From Candidatus Uhrbacteria bacterium (GTDB taxonomy: Bacteria > Patescibacteriota > Patescibacteriia > SG8-24), in assembly GCA_016205965.1 (NCBI GenBank), contig JACQSM010000059.1, forward strand, positions 1 to 8,313: a stretch of DNA of 8,313 nt, in the 5' to 3' direction. The notes under the pieces are model-generated. The model was given only the letters and a program-made list of their open reading frames with translations. It did no database searches and was not told the origin of the DNA. This document shows, piece by piece, positions 1-5,057 of this stretch (the stretch's first letter is position 1; every line of letters starts with the position of its first letter). The translations under genes were made by a program, and so were the position numbers.

Positions 1-384
1 ATGTACGGCTATCTCAGTAAGTATCTCACCAAAGACTTTGCCAGTGCGCGGGAGTTCAATGGCAAACGCTATTTCGCCAGCCGTGGCCTGATATCGCCGG
101 AAATATACCGAAAGCCTGCGCATATCAAAATGGTTCTCGATGTCATACCGTCAGATGCGCAGTTTTGGGAACCAAAAGAGCCAATCATCAGCGAGAAAGC
201 GGGCAAAATTTATTATCGTCGCTGGCTACTGGCCGAGAATCTTCCGCTCGTCGCCATCGAGAAGCTTTTTGCCCCAAATGACACGTCGAAAGTTGGTGGG
301 CATGATGCTATCATTTCCTTGCCCACTGATGCGCAGGAATTGGAGCCGGAAGCGCATCACTCAGTAACGCCCTTTAACAATTGA
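1..384 (+). CDS. Rolling-circle replication initiator (HUH Rep), C-terminal part
   Basis: The reading frame is open from the first base, so the ATG at position 1 is probably an internal methionine of a longer protein. Residues 4-11 (YLSKYLTK) match the third motif of HUH endonucleases (YxxKYxxK), which carries the nicking tyrosine and the helper lysine; Tyr4 or Tyr8 would be the nucleophile. The following NGKRYFASRGL (about 20-30) is typical of the Rep domains of small plasmids and ssDNA phages, where a K/R-R-aromatic-x-x-S-R/K-G stretch follows the tyrosine helix. Such proteins nick one strand at the origin and start rolling-circle replication. The metal-binding HUH motif would lie upstream and cannot be checked. 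The rest of the chain, to residue 127, has no motif I recognise. The stop overlaps the possible TTG start of the next gene (TTGA at 381-384), which suggests cotranscription. A relaxase is less likely. Confidence 0.7.
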   Translation: MYGYLSKYLTKDFASAREFNGKRYFASRGLISPEIYRKPAHIKMVLDVIPSDAQFWEPKEPIISEKAGKIYYRRWLLAENLPLVAIEKLFAPNDTSKVGGHDAIISLPTDAQELEPEAHHSVTPFNN

Positions 385-386
385 AT

Positions 387-590
387 ATGACCAATTCCAA
401 CGGACAATCAGGACAGAGGTTGCTCACCGTGAAGCAGCTCGCGGCCTTGCTCACCGTTTCCACGACCAGCATCTACCGCCTCGTGGAACATCGAGAGATT
501 CCGTTTTTCCGACTACCTCATGGCCTCCGATTTGATGAGGCAGACGTATCGGAATTCCTGAAACAACGTCGCGTGGAAGCGGTCGACTAA
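387..590 (+). CDS. Excisionase-like helix-turn-helix protein (HTH_17/MerR-like)
   Basis: This small protein (67 aa from ATG 387; 69 aa if TTG 381 is used) is one HTH_17-type domain. It opens with LLTVKQLAALLTVSTTSIYRLVEHREIP, in which the VSTTSIYRLV helix is the recognition helix, followed by a short wing (FFRLPHGLRF) and the closing helix DEADVSEFLKQRR. Proteins of this form act as excisionases or AlpA-like regulators: they bend DNA at the attachment site and steer the integrase toward excision. Its place between rep and the integrase, 4 bp before the integrase start, supports an excisionase role. No clear Shine-Dalgarno precedes either start, so translation may be coupled to rep. A transcriptional regulator of the element is the alternative. 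Confidence 0.8.
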   Translation: MTNSNGQSGQRLLTVKQLAALLTVSTTSIYRLVEHREIPFFRLPHGLRFDEADVSEFLKQRRVEAVD

Positions 591-594
591 AAAC

Positions 595-1659
595 ATGAGT
601 GTACGCAAACTTAGAAATTCTTGGTGGGTGGATTTCCGTGTCGGATACATCCGCTATCGCAAACGCTCGCCCGAGAACAGCAAGGCGGGGGCAGCCGCAT
701 ACGAATTCTCCCTGCGCCAACGTCTCGCTCGGGGTGAGTCGATTCCTGACGCCGACAAACCGCAGCAACGCACCATGACGCTCTCGGAATTCTCCGTGAT
801 GTGGATGCGGGACTATGTTGCCGTGAACAATCGTCCGTCCGAAGTCGGTGCCAAGGAAAGCCGACTGCGAACGCACATCCTGCCGTTCCTCGGGTACCTT
901 GCGCTCGATAAAATCGGTGTCGCTGATATCGAGCGGTACAAGACGGCGAAAATCCAAGAAGGTCAGTCGCCCAAGTCGGTAAACAATCACTTGGCGATAC
1001 TTGGCAAATGTCTTCGGACGGCACATGAGTGGGAACTGGTAAATGCCACTCCTCGCATTAGGCCACTCCGTGTCCCGCCACAAAACGCTCGGTACTTATC
1101 CATGGACGAAGCCCGTTTACTGGTCGCTGCCTGTAACGATGGTTCTGTCTGGTCTGACATGGTGTTCTGTGCCGTGAGGACGGGAATGAGAAGGGGAGAA
1201 CTGCTGGGATTGAATTGGAGCAATGTCGACTTTGCCGCCCGGACAATCAACGTAGTTCAAAACATGGTCAACGGAAATCTAGGTGCGCCGAAAAATAACC
1301 GCAGGCGTTTCGTTCCTATGACTCCCGACCTAGTGGAACGCCTCCAAAGACGCGCTAGACGGTCTGGGTTTGTCTTCGGAGACGGGAATGAGCCACCCAA
1401 GCCGGAACTGGCACGGGCGGGCTTAGAAAGGGCTGTGGCACGCGCTGGGATACGCCACATCGGTTGGCACGCCCTCCGCCACACCTTTGCTACTCAACTC
1501 GTTGGCGCGAACGTTCCTATCAGGCATGTTCAAGAACTCCTCGGGCACTCGGACATCAAAATGACCATGCGATATTCCCATGTCGCCCCTGAGTCGTTGT
1601 TCGAGGCAATACGCCTCCTGCCGCAACATCTTGGGCAACCCGTGGGCAACGCCCAGTAA
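595..1659 (+). CDS. int: Tyrosine recombinase / integrase
   Basis: This site-specific recombinase of 354 aa is full length for a phage or plasmid integrase. An N-terminal arm-binding segment (about 1-45, WWVDFRVGYIRYRKRS) is followed by a SAM-like core-binding domain (about 60-155) and the catalytic domain (about 165-335). The catalytic set looks intact: Arg199 in TGMRRGELLGL, Lys233 in the beta hairpin APKNNRRR, His292 and Arg295 in HALRHTFA, His318 in LLGHSD, and the nucleophile Tyr327 in MRYSH. It should integrate and excise the element by strand exchange through a 3'-phosphotyrosine link. The gene begins 4 bp after the excisionase-like gene and ends about 85 bp from the tRNA-Glu 3' end, its likely target. 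Only a weak purine stretch (GGAAG at 575-579) lies upstream, so translation may depend on coupling. The family is certain; the target site is inferred. Confidence 0.96.
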   Translation: MSVRKLRNSWWVDFRVGYIRYRKRSPENSKAGAAAYEFSLRQRLARGESIPDADKPQQRTMTLSEFSVMWMRDYVAVNNRPSEVGAKESRLRTHILPFLGYLALDKIGVADIERYKTAKIQEGQSPKSVNNHLAILGKCLRTAHEWELVNATPRIRPLRVPPQNARYLSMDEARLLVAACNDGSVWSDMVFCAVRTGMRRGELLGLNWSNVDFAARTINVVQNMVNGNLGAPKNNRRRFVPMTPDLVERLQRRARRSGFVFGDGNEPPKPELARAGLERAVARAGIRHIGWHALRHTFATQLVGANVPIRHVQELLGHSDIKMTMRYSHVAPESLFEAIRLLPQHLGQPVGNAQ

Positions 1660-1708
1660 TTTCACAATCAGGTAGCAATTGTCATGGACGCATTAAATAG
1701 CTACACAC

Positions 1709-1739
1709 AAAACAAAAACGCCCTCCGTTGTGGAGAGCG
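1709..1739 (-). terminator. Intrinsic terminator downstream of tRNA-Glu
   Basis: On the minus strand an 8-bp stem (CGCTCTCC with GGAGGGCG, one G-U pair) closes a 5-nt loop (ACAAC) and is followed by TTTTTGTTTT. It starts 4 nt after the encoded CCA end of the tRNA, so it would end the tRNA transcript. It also separates the tRNA from the converging integrase gene. If it belongs to the host, the element boundary lies to its left. Confidence 0.75.
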
Positions 1740-1743
1740 TCTG

Positions 1744-1790
1744 TGGTAGTCCCAAGGGGATTCGAACCCCTGTTTTCTCCGTGAGAGGGA
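1744..1790 (-). other. Probable attachment site (3' half of tRNA-Glu)
   Basis: The 3' half of the tRNA (anticodon arm to CCA) is the usual core used by tRNA-targeting integrases, and the integrase gene lies directly alongside. The tRNA is intact, as expected when the element restores the 3' end on integration. No second copy of this segment is present in the window, so the other attachment repeat must be further left. This is inferred from position only. Confidence 0.35.
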
Positions 1791-1821
1791 GACGTCCTGG
1801 ACCGGGCTAGACGATGGGACC
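1744..1821 (-). tRNA. tRNA-Glu (anticodon CTC)
   Basis: The minus strand folds as a full cloverleaf. The 7-bp acceptor stem pairs GGTCCCA with TGGGACT, with a G-U first pair. The D arm begins GTCTAG and ends CCAGGAC. The anticodon stem TCTCC/GGAGA closes the loop CTCTCAC, giving anticodon CTC, and the T arm is AGGGG-TTCGAAT-CCCCT. The discriminator is A and CCA is encoded (1744-1746). It closely follows the pattern of bacterial tRNA-Glu in the D arm start, T arm and anticodon loop, and reads GAG codons. The D loop is about 2 nt longer than in the E. coli tRNA. Confidence 0.96.
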
Positions 1822-1837
1822 TCGATTGAACAGCCGT

Positions 1838-1866
1838 ACTGTAGCAAAACCCACTCGATCTGTCGA
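1838..1866 (-). promoter_or_regulatory. Promoter of tRNA-Glu
   Basis: On the minus strand TCGACA (1861-1866) and TACAGT (1838-1843) are separated by 17 bp. Transcription would start near 1831, about 10 nt before the tRNA 5' end. The -35 box overlaps a small palindrome (CTCGA-TCTG-TCGAG, 1854-1867). Confidence 0.55.
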
Positions 1867-1878
1867 GGCTGCAGGATG

Positions 1879-1900
1879 AAAAAATCGCCCGAATGGGCGA
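1879..1900 (-). terminator. Intrinsic terminator of the histidine phosphatase gene
   Basis: On the minus strand a 6-bp stem (TCGCCC with GGGCGA) with the tetraloop ATTC is followed directly by six T residues. It lies about 30 bp after the phosphatase stop codon and just before the tRNA promoter. Confidence 0.8.
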
Positions 1901-1930
1901 CGTTGCAGACCGGTCGGAGCGGGGCGTTGA

Positions 1931-2395
1931 CTACTCGACGAATTGATTCGCCCCGTTCTCGCAGAAGACGATCCGCGCCGAGGCTTTGCCGGGGCCGCGA
2001 ATGTATTTGATCCCGACATTGAGCACCTGTCGTGCGAACTCCACCGGGATGTCCTCGCAGTACTCCAGGTGCGACATCAGGATCAGGACGTCGGCTTCGT
2101 CGGCCTTTTTCTTGATCAGGCTCAAGACCTTACCGTTGTTCTGCCGGTGATCGCGGTCGGACCACAGGAACTCCCAGGGTTCGAGGAATGGAATCGCCAG
2201 ACAAGCCTTGAGCACTTCGGCGCTGTCCATGGCCCGCGGCGCGGTCGAGGTGAGCAGCAGAATGCGCTTGCCATCGAGCGAACAGGTCGTTCGAAGATTG
2301 TCGGCGAGGTTCCGGATCTGGATCCGTCCGTAATCAGTGAGGCGACCGCCGTCGCTCGAGTAGTCGCCATGCCGACAAACTAGGAGTATTTTCAT
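1931..2395 (-). CDS. Histidine phosphatase superfamily protein (SixA-like)
   Basis: The 154-aa product has the hallmarks of the phosphoglycerate-mutase-like histidine phosphatases. RHG at residues 8-10 in MKILLVCRHG carries the phospho-accepting His9. LTDYGRIQ (19-26) is the usual following LTxxG segment. Arg54 in STAPRAMDSAE and the second histidine, His109 in MSHLEYCED, complete the pocket. The size and layout resemble SixA-type phosphohistidine phosphatases, a cytoplasmic branch of the family; the substrate cannot be told from sequence. The ATG at 2395 is chosen because GAGGAG (2403-2408) lies 7 nt upstream; an upstream in-frame TTG at 2410 would put that Shine-Dalgarno inside the gene. 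It is a single-gene unit with its own promoter, structured leader and terminator. Confidence 0.9.
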   Translation of the reverse strand: MKILLVCRHGDYSSDGGRLTDYGRIQIRNLADNLRTTCSLDGKRILLLTSTAPRAMDSAEVLKACLAIPFLEPWEFLWSDRDHRQNNGKVLSLIKKKADEADVLILMSHLEYCEDIPVEFARQVLNVGIKYIRGPGKASARIVFCENGANQFVE

Positions 2396-2427
2396 CGCGA
2401 TTCTCCTCAAATGCGCGTGGTGCGCAG

Positions 2428-2460
2428 TCTCGTCAAGCGCCGTTCAACGGCGGGACGAGA
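2428..2460 (-). other. Long hairpin in the 5' leader of the histidine phosphatase gene
   Basis: An outer 7-bp stem (TCTCGTC with GACGAGA) encloses an inner stem (CGCCGT with ACGGCG) separated by small bulges. The hairpin begins at about the predicted transcription start and ends about 19 bp before the Shine-Dalgarno. No T-run follows it on the minus strand, so it is not a typical terminator. It may stabilise the mRNA 5' end or act as a regulatory leader. Confidence 0.5.
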
Positions 2461-2466
2461 AAAATA

Positions 2467-2495
2467 TGTATAGCATGCAGCTCGCGTTTCGTAAA
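2467..2495 (-). promoter_or_regulatory. Promoter of the histidine phosphatase gene
   Basis: On the minus strand TTTACG (2490-2495) and TATACA (2467-2472) have a 17-bp spacer, and TG stands one base before the -10 box as in extended -10 promoters. Transcription would start near 2460, giving a leader of about 65 nt. Confidence 0.65.
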
Positions 2496-2508
2496 GCCTA
2501 GGCCCGCC

Positions 2509-2537
2509 TTTACAGCCCGGGAAGAGGGGACTATTCT
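2509..2537 (+). promoter_or_regulatory. Promoter of the GIY-YIG gene, possibly giving a leaderless mRNA
   Basis: TTTACA (2509-2514) and TATTCT (2532-2537) have a 17-bp spacer. The start point would fall at about 2543-2545, at or next to the ATG at 2544, so the message would have little or no leader. It is back to back with the divergent phosphatase promoter, the two -35 boxes being 13 bp apart. Confidence 0.55.
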
Positions 2538-2543
2538 CCTCCC

Positions 2544-2798
2544 ATGGCGCAGACCCATTGGCACGTCTACATGGTCCGTTGCGGCGACGGCTCGCTCTAT
2601 ACCGGCATCACCACCGACCTCGAGCGCCGTCTCGGCGAACACAACAGCGGCAAAGGCGCCGCCTATACCCGCAGCCGCCTGCCGGTCTCTTTGGTGTACC
2701 GCGAAGAGTACATGAACGAATCCGACGCCAGGAAACGCGAAGCCGCCATCAAAAAACTTCCCAAATCGGAGAAAGAACGCATCGCCGTCCGGCGCTGA
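2544..2798 (+). CDS. GIY-YIG nuclease-family protein (UPF0213/YhbQ-like)
   Basis: An 84-aa single-domain protein. The two GIY-YIG strands appear as VYMVRC (8-13) and SLYTGITTD (17-25), with the usual YTG form of the second motif in this subfamily. The catalytic Arg is probably Arg28 in LERRLGEHN, and the metal-binding Glu is probably Glu66 in RKREAAIKKL. GKGAAYTRSRLPVSLVYREE (37-56) is the core of the UPF0213 signature, and the length is normal for stand-alone members. Such proteins are DNA endonucleases by fold; their cellular role is poorly defined, though DNA repair has been suggested. The ATG follows a probable promoter directly; a GAGGGG at 2524-2529 is too far upstream to be a good Shine-Dalgarno. 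Confidence 0.93.
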   Translation: MAQTHWHVYMVRCGDGSLYTGITTDLERRLGEHNSGKGAAYTRSRLPVSLVYREEYMNESDARKREAAIKKLPKSEKERIAVRR

Positions 2799-2802
2799 CG
2801 CG

Positions 2803-2831
2803 TTGCGGCGGCCGGTCGCAAGAGGTATACT
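2803..2831 (+). promoter_or_regulatory. Promoter of the half-size MFS gene
   Basis: TTGCGG (2803-2808) and TATACT (2826-2831) have a 17-bp spacer and lie just after the GIY-YIG stop codon. Transcription would start near 2838, upstream of both candidate starts for the next gene. Confidence 0.6.
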
Positions 2832-2872
2832 TTCATCTGTTCGCACCTATGGTCTTGAAAAGGAAATCGGCC

Positions 2873-3505
2873 GTGAACCGCATCGTTCTGACGATGATCT
2901 ATTCGGACTTCCTGATCATCTCGGCCCCGGGGCTCCTGGCCCCGATCTACGCCATTTTCCTCACCGGGCAGATCAGCGGCGGCACCATCTCGACCGTCGG
3001 TTTCGCCACCACCATCTTCTGGGTCGTCAAATCGATCCTGCAAATTCCGGTGGCCCGCTATGTCGATCGGACCCGCGGCGAGCGCGACGATTACGCGTTC
3101 CTGGTGGCCGGTTCGGCCCTGGCCAGCGCCACGCCGCTGCTCTACTACTTTTTCGCCAAGGAAGTCTGGCAGGTGTTCCTGTTCGAAGCGGTCAATGGCG
3201 CCGCCTACGCCATGATGGTCCCGACCTACTTGGCGATCTTTACTCGGCATATCGACAAGTTCCAGGAGGGGATGGAATGGACGCTCCACAGCAACGCCGT
3301 CGGCATCGGTTTCGCCCTCGCCGCCAGCATCGGCGGCCTGATGGCCGAGCGCTACGGTTTCAACGTCATCTTCGTCATGGTTTCGGCCATCATGTTCCTG
3401 GGCACGGTCATGCTCTTGGCCATTCGCCGCGACATCACCGAATCGGACCGGAATAATTCGCATTGGCGCGAGTGGGACGCGCGCCGGGCCAAAACCGATC
3501 GTTAA
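2873..3505 (+). CDS. Half-size major facilitator (MFS)-like membrane protein
   Basis: The 210-aa product has about six hydrophobic helices: roughly 3-28, 33-58, 72-95, 98-120, 138-160 and 166-185. Between helices 2 and 3 lies VARYVDRTRGERDD, which resembles MFS motif A (GxxxDRxGRR). It therefore corresponds to one six-helix bundle of a normal 12-helix MFS transporter, ending with a short charged tail. No second half follows: the next gene is a YidC homologue 5 bp downstream. The GTG at 2873 is chosen because AAGGA (2860-2864) lies 8 nt upstream. An in-frame ATG at 2849 would add eight residues (MVLKRKSA), and that start lacks a Shine-Dalgarno. Half-length MFS proteins could work as dimers; the substrate is unknown. 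A non-transport membrane role is possible. Confidence 0.75.
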   Translation: MNRIVLTMIYSDFLIISAPGLLAPIYAIFLTGQISGGTISTVGFATTIFWVVKSILQIPVARYVDRTRGERDDYAFLVAGSALASATPLLYYFFAKEVWQVFLFEAVNGAAYAMMVPTYLAIFTRHIDKFQEGMEWTLHSNAVGIGFALAASIGGLMAERYGFNVIFVMVSAIMFLGTVMLLAIRRDITESDRNNSHWREWDARRAKTDR

Positions 3506-3510
3506 ACTCT

Positions 3511-4221
3511 ATGGGTCAGCTCTGGCACGACTATCTCTATACCCCGCTGCTCAACGCGCTTTTTTTTCTCTACCAGGGGCCGGCCTACGGCAACCTCGGC
3601 CTGGCCGTCATCGAGCTGACCGTGCTGCTGCGCGTCGTTCTGATGCCCTTCACCATCGTCACCGAACGCAATCGCATCCGCTTCGAGCGGCTCAACAACA
3701 AAATCGAGGCGATCGAGCGCGACTTCAAGACCGATCCGGTGATGCGCAAGGAGAAGATCCGCTCGCTGCTCAAGCAGGAGAAGGTCAACTACTGGGCCAA
3801 AGTGTTCGTCCTCGGCGTCCAAGCCCTGACCCTCGTTCTGCTCTATCAGGTGTTCGTCAGCGGCGCCCGCTTCACCCGCTATGAAACTCTCTATACCTGG
3901 GTCAGCGCGCCGTCGGCGGCCATCAACACCATGTTTTTGGGCTTCGATATCGCCGCCAAAAACCTGATCTGGCCCGGCATCGTCGGCATTCTGCTGTTCC
4001 TCGAAATCTACGTCGAGCAGAAGCAGCGCGAGCATCTGGTGACCCGCTCCGATGTCATGTACATGCTGTTTTTTCCGATCTTTTCGTTCATCGCCCTGTC
4101 GATGCTGCCCATGGTCAAGTCGATCTTCATCCTGACCTCGATGTTGTTCTCGATCGGCGTCTTCACCCTGCGCAAATTGTTCTTCCGCGCCAAGCCCGAA
4201 ACCAAGGTGCCGGCGGCTTGA
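3511..4221 (+). CDS. yidC: YidC/Oxa1-family membrane protein insertase, short form
   Basis: This 236-aa integral membrane protein has the Oxa1 core layout. It opens with YTPLLNALFFLYQ, followed by NLGLAVIELTVLLRVVLMPF, which matches the first core helix including the conserved groove arginine (Arg41). A basic cytoplasmic helical hairpin follows (about 55-90, KIEAIERDF...KEKIRSLLKQEKVNYW), then four more hydrophobic segments (about 92-108, 128-170, 185-200, 205-225). It lacks the large periplasmic domain of Gram-negative YidC and shows no clear lipobox, as in compact YidC forms of Gram-positive and CPR bacteria. The protein would insert small membrane proteins, alone or with SecYEG. The ATG at 3511 begins 5 bp after the MFS-like gene stop with no good Shine-Dalgarno, so it is probably cotranscribed and coupled. 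Confidence 0.87.
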   Translation: MGQLWHDYLYTPLLNALFFLYQGPAYGNLGLAVIELTVLLRVVLMPFTIVTERNRIRFERLNNKIEAIERDFKTDPVMRKEKIRSLLKQEKVNYWAKVFVLGVQALTLVLLYQVFVSGARFTRYETLYTWVSAPSAAINTMFLGFDIAAKNLIWPGIVGILLFLEIYVEQKQREHLVTRSDVMYMLFFPIFSFIALSMLPMVKSIFILTSMLFSIGVFTLRKLFFRAKPETKVPAA

Positions 4222-4228
4222 AACCCTT

Positions 4229-4254
4229 GCCACGTCGGTCGCGACCGACGTGGC
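4229..4254 (+). repeat. Perfect 26-bp palindrome after yidC
   Basis: GCCACGTCGGTCG is followed directly by its exact reverse complement. It lies 8 bp after the yidC stop codon, so the RNA would form a very stable hairpin. No T-run follows on either strand, so it could be a terminator that does not need a U-tract, an mRNA 3'-end stabiliser, or a protein-binding site. Confidence 0.7.
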
Positions 4255-4266
4255 TTGCCCGGACCC

Positions 4267-4296
4267 TGTTCTTGTGGTACCTTTTTCGGCTATCCT
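4267..4296 (+). promoter_or_regulatory. Weak candidate promoter of the SPFH gene
   Basis: TATCCT (4291-4296) is a fair -10 box, with TGTTCT (4267-4272) 18 bp upstream as a poor -35 box. A start near 4303 would leave a leader of about 13 nt. Its place after the palindrome and before the next gene is the main support. Confidence 0.3.
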
Positions 4297-4315
4297 GAAC
4301 GGGTAACTCGAACCT

Positions 4316-4912
4316 ATGGCCGAAAGTCTCGATAAAATCATGTACTCGTTCGTCGTCGAAGACGTCCTCAAGGGACTCTTCATTTACGTTCCGCCTGGCT
4401 ACGTCGCCTGCGTCTATGACCTCGGCCGCGGCGTCCTCAAAAAAGTGCTCACCCCCGGACTTCACCTGAAGATTCCGTTCTGGCAGAAAGCCAAGCTCTT
4501 CAACACCCAGACCCTCGAGTACTCGGTCAGCCGGAAGTTCGACGCCGAGAACGTCCAGGGCATGGGCGACGTGCCGATCGTGGCCCAGACCGCCGACGGC
4601 AAGCGCATCTCGGTCGAAGGCACGGTGCTGCTGCGCCTCGACGTCAATCAGATTCCGACCATCTGGCAGAACATCGGCGACGATTTCGTGGCCAAGATCG
4701 TCCGGCCGACCATCCGCAGCCGCATGCGCATGATCGCCTCGCGCTACAACCACCAGGACATCGTCTCGATCCGCCGCGACGCCGTCGAAGTCGAGACCAA
4801 GAACGAGCTCGAGCGCATCTTCTATCCGCGCGGCATCTTCGTCGAGAACGTCCTGCTCTCCGAAATCAATCAGGTCAGCGACGAGGTGAGGGTCGACGAG
4901 GACGCGGAATAA
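4316..4912 (+). CDS. SPFH/Band 7 (prohibitin-like) domain protein, short form
   Basis: The 198-aa product matches the prohibitin-type SPFH domain. YVPPGYVACVYDLGRGVLKK (24-43) and LTPGLHLKIPFWQKAKLFNT (45-64) correspond to the conserved start of the domain. QTADGKRISVEGTVLLRLD (about 91-109) gives its central strands, and IFYPRGIFVENVLLSEI (about 167-183) its end. The chain stops soon after the domain, without the long C-terminal coiled coil that most prohibitins and flotillins use to build ring assemblies. The N-terminus has only a weak hydrophobic stretch (about 12-25) rather than a clear transmembrane helix. SPFH proteins organise membrane proteins and proteases; the neighbouring YidC fits a membrane role, but the function is inferred. 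The ATG at 4316 has no Shine-Dalgarno. Confidence 0.85.
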   Translation: MAESLDKIMYSFVVEDVLKGLFIYVPPGYVACVYDLGRGVLKKVLTPGLHLKIPFWQKAKLFNTQTLEYSVSRKFDAENVQGMGDVPIVAQTADGKRISVEGTVLLRLDVNQIPTIWQNIGDDFVAKIVRPTIRSRMRMIASRYNHQDIVSIRRDAVEVETKNELERIFYPRGIFVENVLLSEINQVSDEVRVDEDAE

Positions 4913-4931
4913 ATAAAGGAAAAGAACGGAG

Positions 4932-4949
4932 GACGGCCTTTAGGCCGTC
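4932..4949 (+). other. Short hairpin upstream of the SPFH terminator
   Basis: GACGGCC and GGCCGTC pair over 7 bp around the tetraloop TTTA. No T-run follows. The arm GCCGTC can also pair with GACGGC at 4960-4965, giving an alternative fold with the terminator that follows. Confidence 0.6.
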
Positions 4950-4959
4950 AGCGTTTACC

Positions 4960-4998
4960 GACGGCAAGCAAAAAAACCGGGCTTGCCGTCTTTGTTTT
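4960..4998 (+). terminator. Intrinsic terminator after the SPFH gene
   Basis: A 10-bp perfect stem (GACGGCAAGC with GCTTGCCGTC) has an 11-nt A-rich loop and is followed by TTTGTTTT. It lies about 48 bp after the SPFH stop codon. The preceding hairpin may make it conditional. Confidence 0.85.
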
Positions 4999-5020
4999 GC
5001 ATCTTCACAGCCGATACCCT
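4992..5020 (+). promoter_or_regulatory. Weak candidate promoter of the DGVHR-motif gene
   Basis: TTGTTT (4992-4997) and TACCCT (5015-5020) are 17 bp apart and lie between the terminator and the next gene. Both boxes are poor matches; the main argument is that a gene after a strong terminator needs its own start point. Confidence 0.3.
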
Positions 5021-5057
5021 AAGCTCTCCCCACGCCCTTTTCATGGGAGGAGAGAAC

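Larger units (their letters stand above)
1..1740 (+). mobile_element. Right end of an integrated Rep-Xis-Int element at tRNA-Glu
   Basis: Three co-directional genes (partial rolling-circle Rep, excisionase-like HTH protein, tyrosine integrase) are packed with a 4-bp gap or overlapping ends and finish next to the 3' end of a tRNA-Glu gene. Their base composition is lower in G+C and less biased toward C/G third positions than the host genes to the right. Tyrosine recombinases of integrative elements commonly use tRNA 3' ends as attB, and the integrase gene usually lies next to the attachment site, as here. Rep-xis-int order is known from actinobacterial integrative plasmids of the pSAM2 type. 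The exact right boundary is uncertain: it lies somewhere from just after the integrase stop (1659) to within the tRNA 3' half, because the hairpin at 1709-1739 could be host sequence. The left end and its attachment repeat are outside the window. Confidence 0.65.

Noticed and set aside
451..1083. Minus-strand open frame of 210 codons under the excisionase and integrase genes
   Set aside because: It is antisense to both recognised proteins and has no family resemblance or start signal.
1943..2383. Plus-strand open frame opposite the histidine phosphatase
   Set aside because: The minus-strand frame has the RHG motif, Shine-Dalgarno, promoter and terminator; the plus-strand frame has none.
2558..2872. 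N-terminal extension of the MFS-like frame back through the GIY-YIG gene
   Set aside because: The extension is arginine-rich noise read in a second frame of the GIY-YIG gene; the promoter at 2803-2831 and the AAGGA before GTG 2873 mark the real start.
2803..3456. Plus-strand open frame of 217 codons overlapping the MFS-like gene
   Set aside because: The product is rich in Arg, His, Gly and Pro, a typical frame-shifted reading; the frame used instead gives six clean membrane helices and a good ribosome binding site.
2663..3463. Minus-strand open frame of 266 codons over the GIY-YIG and MFS-like genes
   Set aside because: It is antisense to two supported genes, with Asp/Gly/Arg-rich low-complexity sequence.
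3502..4383. Long minus-strand open frame (293 codons) across yidC
   Set aside because: It opposes the YidC frame and runs through the palindrome and into the SPFH gene; its product is low in complexity and resembles no family.
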